In this document: positions 1-5,516 of the stretch, in pieces | Position numbering within the stretch: position 1 is the first letter of the stretch | Layout: every line of letters starts with the position of its first letter | Origin: Burkholderiales bacterium | GTDB lineage: Bacteria; Pseudomonadota; Gammaproteobacteria; Burkholderiales; CAIKXV01 | DNA length: 6,520 bases | NCBI GenBank assembly: GCA_014379045.1 | Contig: JACMMK010000348.1 | Span: forward strand, 1 to 6,520 | Reading direction: 5' to 3' | The notes under the pieces: generated by a model | Databases searched by the model: none | Seen by the model: only the letters and a program-made list of their open reading frames with translations | What the model was told of the DNA's origin: nothing | Program-made: the position numbers and the translations under genes

Positions 1-252
1 CGGCCGTTCGATCGCCCGGCCCGGGTGACGCTGGCGCTGGGCGACGGTACCCGCGTGACCGGCGAATGTCTGAGTGCGCGCGGCGGTCCCGATCGTCCTT
101 TCGACGATTCACAGATCCGGGCGAAGGCGCATGCGATCACCGGCACGCGTCATCCGCGCTTCGTGGATGCAGTGGAGGGGCTCGAGAGCCTCGACCCGAT
201 GGTCCTTGCTCGTCCGTGGTCGGACTGGCTCGCCGGCGCGCTTGCGCGCTGA
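1..252 (+). CDS. MmgE/PrpD-family protein, C-terminal end (5' partial)
   Basis: The reading frame is open from base 1 and ends at TGA 250-252, giving 83 residues of a gene that begins upstream of the window. The stretch VTLALGDGTRVTGECLSARG followed by GPDRPF matches the C-terminal domain of the MmgE/PrpD family (2-methylcitrate dehydratase-like, cytoplasmic), where a beta-hairpin 'L.DG..' leads to a conserved G-P..P and then a helix with I..K. The tail DPMVLARPWSDWLAGALAR is a typical terminal helix. A GTG at 25 is only an internal Val codon. The active-site part of the protein lies outside the window, so substrate and activity cannot be judged; many members of this family in Burkholderiales sit beside Bug receptors and have no assigned substrate. 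It lies 74 bp upstream of the Bug receptor on the same strand, probably in the same operon. Family call is fairly sure; function is not. Confidence 0.8.
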   Translation, partial: RPFDRPARVTLALGDGTRVTGECLSARGGPDRPFDDSQIRAKAHAITGTRHPRFVDAVEGLESLDPMVLARPWSDWLAGALAR

Positions 253-326
253 TCGTGACACGCGTTCGGCGCGCCTCTTGCTTGTGCTCCGACAGCGCAT
301 ACCGCTCAACTCGAAAGAGGCCGAAC

Positions 327-1307
327 ATGCACGATCGCGTACAAATCATCCGCGTCGCCCTCGTGGCCTTGCCCGGACTGCTGTTGATAGATCGGGACGC
401 CATGGGGCAAGCCTGGCCGACGAGAACGGTTCGAATCGTCGTTCCGTTCACGGCGGGGGGCACGACCGACATCATCGCCCGATTGATCAGCCAGCGTCTG
501 TCCGAAGCGCTGGGGCAGCAGTTCATCGTCGACAACCGCGCCGGTGCCGGGGGCGTCCTGGGAATGGACGTCGTCGCGAAGGCAGCCCCCGACGGCTACA
601 CGGTGGTGCTCGGCTCCACGAGTTCGACCGCAGTCAACGTCGGCCTCTACCCGAAGATGCCCTACGACCCGCAGAAGGATCTCGCGCCGATCATGCAGGT
701 GGCGAGCGGCCCGTACGTGCTCGCCGTGCATCCGGCGCTGCCGGCAAAGAATGTCGCGCAACTGATCGCGCTGGCGAAGTCGCACCCGGGCGAGTTGAAC
801 TTCGGATCGTCGGGCAATGGCACCGCACTGCATCTGACCGCCGAACTTCTCAAGTCGATGACCAAGACCGCAATGGTGCATGTCCCCTACAAGGGCGCAT
901 CGGCAGCGATGCCTGACCTGCTGTCCGGTCAGACGCAGTTCATGTTCTCCGACATGCCGCTGTTCGCACCGTACGTGAAGGCCGGCAAGCTGCGCGCACT
1001 CGCGGTGACCACGGCCACGCGCTCGGCGCAGCTCCCCGACCTGCCGCCGATCTCGGACACGGTGCCCGGCTACGAGGCGACATCGTGGTACGGGTTCATG
1101 GCACCGGCCGGCACGTCGCGCGAGATCATCAATCGCATGAATGCCGAAGTGCGCAAGGTGCTGCGCTTGCCGGACATCCGCGCGCGCTACAGCGAGCTGG
1201 GCATCGAGCCGATCGAGGGCACGCCCGAGCAGTATGGCGCGTACATCGCAGCCGAGATCAAGCGGTGGGGCGCCGTGATCAAGTCGGCGCAGGTGAAGGT
1301 CGATTGA
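327..1307 (+). CDS. Tripartite tricarboxylate transporter substrate-binding protein (Bug/TctC family)
   Basis: A 326-residue periplasmic solute receptor, the usual length for Bug proteins, expected to bind a small carboxylate or similar metabolite. The start is ATG 327, chosen because a purine-rich AAAGAGG (about 314-320) lies 6 nt upstream and because a signal peptide begins there: a basic start, a hydrophobic core around residues 10-21 and a probable cleavage after GQA (residue 29). The c-region DRDAMGQA is unusually charged. The mature chain has the family hallmarks in order: WP..TVRIVVPFTAGG with Asp48, VDNRAGAGG (68-76), PDGY (88-91), YDPQKDLAPI (113-122), NFGSSGN (158-164) and HVPYKG (185-190). 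Known Bug receptors hold ligands through two water molecules bridged by the loops around the AGG..D and DNR motifs, so specificity cannot be read from motifs. No TctA/TctB permease genes are visible. It sits between the MmgE/PrpD end and the amidase, which suggests all three serve the same substrate. Confidence 0.95.
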   Translation: MHDRVQIIRVALVALPGLLLIDRDAMGQAWPTRTVRIVVPFTAGGTTDIIARLISQRLSEALGQQFIVDNRAGAGGVLGMDVVAKAAPDGYTVVLGSTSSTAVNVGLYPKMPYDPQKDLAPIMQVASGPYVLAVHPALPAKNVAQLIALAKSHPGELNFGSSGNGTALHLTAELLKSMTKTAMVHVPYKGASAAMPDLLSGQTQFMFSDMPLFAPYVKAGKLRALAVTTATRSAQLPDLPPISDTVPGYEATSWYGFMAPAGTSREIINRMNAEVRKVLRLPDIRARYSELGIEPIEGTPEQYGAYIAAEIKRWGAVIKSAQVKVD

Positions 1308-1376
1308 AGTCGCCACGCCGGGAGCCGCCGGGCGCCGCCGTCCTTCGCGCGGGCGCAGGGCAGTGGACGGACGACG

Positions 1377-2738
1377 ATGACGCCGCATGATCTCGATGCC
1401 AGTGAGGCCGCCACGCTGATCCGGGCGGGGCGACTCACTGCGGTGCGCCTGCTCGAATCATGCCTCGAGCGCATCGCGTCGCGCGAGAACGAAGTGCACG
1501 CCTGGACCGCGCTCGATGCAGCACGCGCACTAGCTGCGGCACGCGACTGCGACGCGCGCCCGCCCGCGGGCTTGCTGCACGGACTGCCGATAGGGGTGAA
1601 GGACGTGATCGACACCGCGGACCTGCCGACTGCGTACGGCTCGCCGATATACCAAGGTCATCGGCCGCGTGCGGACGCAGCCTGCGTTGCCTTGCTGCGC
1701 GCCGAAGGCGCGTTCGTTCTCGGCAAGACCGTGACCGCGGAGTTCGCGACCTCGTTTCCCGGACCCACCCGCAATCCGTGGAACACCGCGCATACGCCGG
1801 GTGGCTCGTCGAGCGGCTCGGCTGCCGCCGTCGCTGACCGGATGGTGCCGCTGGCGTGCGGCACTCAGACCGCGGGTTCGATCGTTCGACCTGCCGCCTT
1901 CTGTGGCGTCGTCGGCTTCAAGCCGACGTTTGGCTGGACCAGCCGACAGGGTGTCAAGCAGGTCGCCGAATCGCTCGATACGCTCGGCAGCTTCGGGCGC
2001 AGCGTGACCGACGCCGCGTTGATGGCGGCGGCGATGGCGAAGCGCCCTTCCTTCATGCAGGCGGCGGCGGTGCCGGTCGCGCCGCAACGGGTGACCGTGG
2101 TGCGCACCGACGCGGCGGACGAGGCGCAGCCAGAGGCCTGGTCGGCGCTCGAAACCGTGGCACAACGTCTGTCGGCCTCGGGTGCATGCGTACGTCGCGC
2201 CGAGTTGCCCACGCCGTGTCAACGGCTGGGCGAGATCCATCCCCAGATCGAGCATTTCGAAGCGGCACGCGCGCTCGCCTTCGAGCATGCCAGCGCGCCC
2301 GCGCAACTGAGCGAGAGGCTGCGCACACGGCTCGAACACGGGCTGAGCCAACCCGAGGCGATCTACCGTGCAGCCTGCGCGGTCGCAGCGGAATGCCGCG
2401 CGGCCGTCGCGTGCTGGGTCCGCGATCAGGGTGTGCTGCTGACCCCCAGTGCGACAGGCGAGGCGCCGGCGGGGCTCGCGACGACCGGCAGCGCCGCGTT
2501 CAATCGACGCTGGAGTCTGCTTGGCCTACCCTGCCTCAGCATGCCGGTAATGGCGGGTCCGAACGGCCTGCCGGTCGGTGTCCAACTGGTCGCGCCGTGG
2601 CACGCCGAAGGCGCGCTGCTCGCGGCTGCGGTATGGATCGAGCAGATGCTGGGTCGTCCTCGGTTCGCAGATGACGTCACCAGGCGCGCTCGAGCATCTC
2701 CTCGATCTGACGCACCGACTCGATCGGTCGGGGATTGA
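1377..2738 (+). CDS. Amidase-signature (AS) family amidase
   Basis: A 453-residue cytoplasmic amide hydrolase of the AS family. The Ser-cisSer-Lys triad is complete: Lys75 in LPIGVKD, Ser144 in PGGSSSGSAAAVA, and nucleophile Ser168 in GTQTAGSIVRPA. Ser144 and Ser168 are 24 residues apart, the spacing seen in fatty acid amide hydrolase and malonamidase E2. The GTQTAGS.RPA.FCGVVGFKPT stretch and the C-terminal LPCLSMPV...LPVGVQLV are also canonical. The overall look is closer to malonamidase E2 / small-substrate amidases than to GatA, and no GatB/GatC partner is present. The start ATG 1377 has GGACGG (1365-1370) 6 nt upstream. The gap to the Bug gene is 69 bp. The last 20 residues (434-453, Arg/Ser-rich) lie beyond the usual domain end near LGRPRF and are read from DNA that also encodes the opposing reductase C-terminus, so they are probably not functional. 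Substrate is unknown. Confidence 0.95.
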   Translation: MTPHDLDASEAATLIRAGRLTAVRLLESCLERIASRENEVHAWTALDAARALAAARDCDARPPAGLLHGLPIGVKDVIDTADLPTAYGSPIYQGHRPRADAACVALLRAEGAFVLGKTVTAEFATSFPGPTRNPWNTAHTPGGSSSGSAAAVADRMVPLACGTQTAGSIVRPAAFCGVVGFKPTFGWTSRQGVKQVAESLDTLGSFGRSVTDAALMAAAMAKRPSFMQAAAVPVAPQRVTVVRTDAADEAQPEAWSALETVAQRLSASGACVRRAELPTPCQRLGEIHPQIEHFEAARALAFEHASAPAQLSERLRTRLEHGLSQPEAIYRAACAVAAECRAAVACWVRDQGVLLTPSATGEAPAGLATTGSAAFNRRWSLLGLPCLSMPVMAGPNGLPVGVQLVAPWHAEGALLAAAVWIEQMLGRPRFADDVTRRARASPRSDAPTRSVGD

Positions 2739-3840
2739 AGGTCAGCCCCGGTTCGGCAAAGATTCGGGCCGCGACATGCGCCAGGTCAGCGCGCTCGATG
2801 CCGAACTCGCGCAACCGGGTGCGCAGCCCGGCGACCCGGCTGAAGTGGCCGAGCCGTTCGATCAATGCCTTCGCGGTCGACGCACTGGGCGCGTGCGCAC
2901 GTCCCTCGATCGCTGAGGCGATGTCGGCGACGACCTCGGGGCAGGCCGGAAAATTGAACGCGAGGGCATGCGGCAGCACCAACGCGTTGACCTCGCCATG
3001 TGCGGCACCGAGTACCGGCGCAAGCTTGTGACACGTGGCGTGGTGAAGCGCCGTACGCGCGTTGACGATCGCTGCGGCCACCAGATAGCTGCCCAGGAGC
3101 AGGTCTTCCGCTCCGGCATTGCCGCCCGCGAACCACGCATGCGCACCGTGCACGAGGCGCGCCAGACCCTCCCGCGCAAACAGCGTCGAGATCGGGGTAC
3201 GGGCTGTCGAATAAAGCGCCTCGCAGCCGTGCGCGATCGCGTTGGCAAGCGAACCGGCGAGCAGGTGCGCAGGCATGCCGTCGAGCACCGCGGGATCGAA
3301 CACGAGCACACGTGCGGCGAGCTGTGGATCGCGAAACAGGATCTTGTAGGCGTCATCGCGGGTCAGGCTGAAGCCTGGCGTCACCTCGGCGCCCGAGAGC
3401 GTGGTCGGTATTGCCACCAGCGGCAACTTCGCCGCGAGGCTGCGTTGACCGACGATGCGTCCGGCTTCGCGCACGATCGCGAAACGTTCGATCTCCGGGC
3501 CCTCGGCGAGCGCCAGCGCAACGCCCTTGGCCAGATCGGACACGCTGCCCCCGCCGAATGCAACGATTCCGTCGCAACCCGCCGCACCGGCCGCAGCGGC
3601 TGCGGCGATCGTCACCGACAACGGCGCGTGCAACGGTACATGGTTCCACACCGTCGCGTCGCCGCCGAAGCCTTCGATCATCGTCGCGAACAGCGCGCTG
3701 TGGCTGCCGCGCTCGCTGCATACGACGAACGGCCGCGCGATACCCTCGGCTCGAGTCTCGGTCGCCACGCGGCCGATCGCGCCTTCGGCGATCATCAGTC
3801 GTTGACGAGGGAACACATGAGCGAAAGACGTGATCGACAT
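2677..3840 (-). CDS. Maleylacetate reductase-like iron-containing alcohol dehydrogenase
   Basis: A 387-residue protein of the iron-containing/group III alcohol dehydrogenase superfamily. Maleylacetate reductase (MAR) reduces maleylacetate to 3-oxoadipate with NAD(P)H in the lower hydroxyquinol, resorcinol and chloroaromatic pathways. Visible motifs are the nucleotide-binding GGGSVSDLAKG (96-106), IPTTLSGAEVTPGFSLT (144-160), NAIAHGCEALYS (200-211), LHHATCHKL (265-273) and AAHGEVNALVLPHALAFN (279-296). The metal-ligand positions of FucO-type enzymes map without gaps to Asn200, His204, His267 and His281 (spacing 4, 63, 14); the usual first Asp is Asn here. Asn at this site and the LHH..CH.L / VLPH.LA.N motifs are typical of MAR rather than alcohol-forming enzymes. 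ATG 3840 starts 9-12 nt downstream of a weak GGAA. The 3' end overlaps the amidase by 62 bp. No hydroxyquinol 1,2-dioxygenase is in the window, so the physiological substrate is inferred from family only. Confidence 0.88.
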   Translation of the reverse strand: MSITSFAHVFPRQRLMIAEGAIGRVATETRAEGIARPFVVCSERGSHSALFATMIEGFGGDATVWNHVPLHAPLSVTIAAAAAAGAAGCDGIVAFGGGSVSDLAKGVALALAEGPEIERFAIVREAGRIVGQRSLAAKLPLVAIPTTLSGAEVTPGFSLTRDDAYKILFRDPQLAARVLVFDPAVLDGMPAHLLAGSLANAIAHGCEALYSTARTPISTLFAREGLARLVHGAHAWFAGGNAGAEDLLLGSYLVAAAIVNARTALHHATCHKLAPVLGAAHGEVNALVLPHALAFNFPACPEVVADIASAIEGRAHAPSASTAKALIERLGHFSRVAGLRTRLREFGIERADLAHVAARIFAEPGLTFNPRPIESVRQIEEMLERAW

Positions 3841-3998
3841 CGAGTGAATTCCAGAACACCGAGCCGGGAGCGCGAGGATAGCGCGATGAGCCCCGCGGCG
3901 AGGGGCCCCGGCCGCAGGTCGGGGATCGACGTAGGCGAATCGGGCGCAGGCGCCGACAGTGCAATGGTGGGACGTGCGCGATCGCTCGGAGGCGCCCG
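3841..3998. promoter_or_regulatory. Divergent intergenic region, probable two-way promoter
   Basis: This 158-bp spacer separates the 5' ends of the reductase (-) and the EthD-like gene (+), so it must hold the promoter(s) for both unless they are read from further away. It contains a direct repeat AGCGCGA at 3869-3875 and 3880-3886 (11-bp period) and a GC-rich imperfect inverted repeat at 3895-3915 (arms GCGGC/GCCGC). On the minus strand TATCCT (complement of 3877-3882) resembles a -10 hexamer but lacks a good -35. No convincing sigma70 pair was found on either strand. The assignment rests on gene geometry. Confidence 0.45.
3988..3992 (+). promoter_or_regulatory. Shine-Dalgarno site (GGAGG)
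   Basis: GGAGG ends 6 nt before ATG 3999, a near-ideal ribosome binding site. It fixes the start of the EthD-like protein and argues against the long plus-strand frame that runs through the opposing reductase gene into this point (ending at 4002). Confidence 0.8.
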
Positions 3999-4628
3999 AT
4001 GAGCCGTCGGCTCGGCCTGCTCATTTCCTCGTTCGACTTCTCACCGGTCGCCGAAGACGAGTTTCACGACTGGTACGACACCGAGCACATCCCCGAGCGC
4101 GAGCGCCTACCTGGCTTCCTTCTGCTGCGCCGATGGCTGAGCGTCGATGACGCGAAAGTATCGATGACGACGTACGAGCTCGCGGCGCAGGACGTGCTGC
4201 GCAGTCCCGACTACCTCGCTGTGGCTTACCAGAACAATTCTCCCTGGACGCGACGCGTCGGCTGGCGTTGCATCAAGCGACTGCGGGCCGAAGCGGAACA
4301 GACATGGCCGGGCGATCGACTTCCCCCCGCAGACGCCGGCGCGCTGATGGTGGTCGCGGTCAATCCGGCGCCTGGCGAGGCTGCAGCGCTCTGCGCGTGG
4401 ATCGACAACCATGTGGTCGCGCTCGCCTGCGATGACGGGTTGCTTTGCGTGCGTTCGTTCATCGCCAGCGCAGGAACTCACCGGCATATCGTGACCTATC
4501 ACTCGGACGATACCGAGGCGACCCAGACGCAGGCTTGGCGTTCACGGGTGTTCGACGCGTGGGCGCAGATCGGGTCGCAGGTCACGGACCTCCAGTTCAC
4601 GCGCTGCCGTCGCTACGTCCGAAGGTGA
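3999..4628 (+). CDS. EthD/Dabb-like ferredoxin-fold protein with two tandem domains
   Basis: A 209-residue protein, likely cytoplasmic with no signal peptide. The N-terminal half has a clear dimeric alpha-beta-barrel signature: a first strand LGLLISSF (5-12), then EFHDWYDTEHIPERERLPGF (21-40), a form seen in EthD-like and related small proteins where a W-Y-D..H-I-P segment precedes the second strand LLLRRW. A third strand with TTYEL (57-61) and a helix around SPDYLAVAYQ (69-78) follow. The second half repeats the plan: ALMVVAV (115-121), AWIDNHV (133-139), GLLCVRSF (147-154), HIVTYHS (163-169), but with a shortened and altered W-D-H motif. It therefore looks like an internal duplication forming a pseudo-dimer. 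Family members have ill-defined roles, often accessory to catabolic or oxygenase pathways or polyketide-type tailoring. It is transcribed divergently from the reductase, which suggests a shared regulator. No precise function can be given. Confidence 0.85.
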   Translation: MSRRLGLLISSFDFSPVAEDEFHDWYDTEHIPERERLPGFLLLRRWLSVDDAKVSMTTYELAAQDVLRSPDYLAVAYQNNSPWTRRVGWRCIKRLRAEAEQTWPGDRLPPADAGALMVVAVNPAPGEAAALCAWIDNHVVALACDDGLLCVRSFIASAGTHRHIVTYHSDDTEATQTQAWRSRVFDAWAQIGSQVTDLQFTRCRRYVRR

Positions 4629-4655
4629 TCCCCAGTGCACGGCCGGCCCCGCGTG

Positions 4656-4672
4656 CCCTGCCCGGGGCAGGG
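4656..4672. terminator. Probable bidirectional terminator hairpin
   Basis: A perfect 17-nt inverted repeat (arms CCCTGCCC / GGGCAGGG around a single G; as RNA probably a 6-bp CCCTGC/GCAGGG stem with a 5-nt loop) lies in the 44-bp gap between the convergent stop codons at 4628 and 4673. It touches the SDR stop codon. There is no T-run on either side, so it is not a textbook intrinsic terminator; it could still act in both directions or protect 3' ends. Confidence 0.5.
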
Positions 4673-5464
4673 TCAGTAGATACTCTTGATCTGGCTTCCG
4701 TCCACGCGAACGACACTGCCGTTGATGTAGCTCGCGCGCGTACTGCACAGGAACGCGGCGACCGCACCGAACTCGTCCATCTCGCCGAACCGTCTTGCGG
4801 GAATCTGTTCGATCCGTCGCTGCATCGCTTCGTCGACGCTGATCCCCCACAGCGCGGCGTTCGAGGCGGTGGAGGCATGTACACGGTCGGTGATGAACGT
4901 CCCCGGCAGCAGGATATTGACGGTGATTCCGTCGACGGCCACTTCGTTCGCGAGCGCCTTGCTGTAGCCGGCGAGGGCGGGCCTGAGTGTGTCGTCCATC
5001 ACCTTGTTCGGAAGCGGTGTGACCATGCCACCGCCACCGACCGATACGATGCGGCCCCAGTGTCGGGCACGCATGCCTGGAAGGGCGTGCGAGATGAGAC
5101 GGATCGGGCTCGCAAGCATCATCCGGAACTGGGGTTCCAGCAGGTCGACATCGATATCGGCGGCGAGTCCCAGCGCCGGTCCCGGATGATTCAGGAAAAG
5201 GATGTCGATGCCACCGAGCGCCTCGAGCGCCCGTGAAAAAAGCCGATCCATGCTGTCGGGGTCGAACAGATCGGCGACGACGGGAACCACCCGCGTGCCA
5301 TGTGCCGACGCAATCGCCAGCGCGGCGGCTTCGCAGCGTTGTGCATTCGACGAGGAGACCACGAGGTCAGCGCCTTCCGCTGCCAGCGCCTCGGCCGCTG
5401 CACGACCGAGACCCTGGCTCGCGGCGAGCATCAAGGCGCGTTTGCCACGAAGGCCGAGATCCAT
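4673..5464 (-). CDS. Atypical SDR-family protein (FabG-like fold, catalytic residues replaced)
   Basis: A 263-residue classical-length short-chain dehydrogenase/reductase fold. Fold markers are the nucleotide-binding turn AASQGLG (14-20, where the usual TGxxxGxG starts with Leu-Ala), ADLFD (64-68), LNHPG in place of NNAG (91-95), GRIVSVGGGG (137-146), GITVNILLPG (179-188) and the C-terminal FLCS..ASYINGSVVRVDG. A gapless alignment to E. coli FabG from GRI to TVN puts Gly144 at the catalytic Ser, Asp157 at Tyr and Arg161 at Lys; the structural Asn becomes Met116. The canonical tetrad thus seems absent. A related SDR group with a 'SN.LRA' segment at this place is known to me, usually retaining the Ser. 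The start ATG 5464 follows GGAGA at 5473-5477 with 8 nt spacing. It is 52 bp downstream of the second Bug gene and probably co-transcribed. It may bind a cofactor without ordinary carbonyl reduction, or use other residues. Confidence 0.9.
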   Translation of the reverse strand: MDLGLRGKRALMLAASQGLGRAAAEALAAEGADLVVSSSNAQRCEAAALAIASAHGTRVVPVVADLFDPDSMDRLFSRALEALGGIDILFLNHPGPALGLAADIDVDLLEPQFRMMLASPIRLISHALPGMRARHWGRIVSVGGGGMVTPLPNKVMDDTLRPALAGYSKALANEVAVDGITVNILLPGTFITDRVHASTASNAALWGISVDEAMQRRIEQIPARRFGEMDEFGAVAAFLCSTRASYINGSVVRVDGSQIKSIY

Positions 5465-5516
5465 CGTCGTTTTCTCCGTTGGCGCGAATGCCGCGCAGGT
5501 TCTACTACGTGGCGAC

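Noticed and set aside
236..249. GCGCGC-TT-GCGCGC inverted repeat at the end of the MmgE/PrpD frame
   Set aside because: It encodes the last residues (GALAR), has no T-run after it, and alternating GC repeats are common in this base composition; not enough to call a terminator.
278..301. Possible -35/-10 promoter (TTGCTT ... CATACC) upstream of the first Bug gene
   Set aside because: Poor match to the -10 consensus and spacing off; the gene may instead be read from an upstream operon promoter.
66..326. Upstream extension of the first Bug frame to a start at 66
   Set aside because: It would overlap the MmgE/PrpD end and bury the signal peptide; the ribosome site and signal sequence support ATG 327.
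306..1388. Long minus-strand open frame (360 codons) opposite the first Bug gene
   Set aside because: It is Arg/His-rich with no recognisable domain and lies fully antisense to a clear Bug receptor; long antisense frames are normal in GC-rich coding DNA.
1530..2351. Minus-strand frame and overlapping plus-strand frame (1856-2674) within the amidase
   Set aside because: The amidase frame carries the full catalytic triad; the others show only low-complexity Arg-rich sequence.
2968..4002. Long plus-strand open frame (344 codons) opposite the reductase gene
   Set aside because: Composition is Arg-rich and family-less, it is antisense to the reductase motifs, and it ends just after the well-supported start at 3999.
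5482..5496. 5-bp stem inverted repeat between the second Bug gene and the SDR
   Set aside because: Short stem with no T-run; could be a processing site but chance is likely in GC-rich DNA, so only mentioned in the gene entry.
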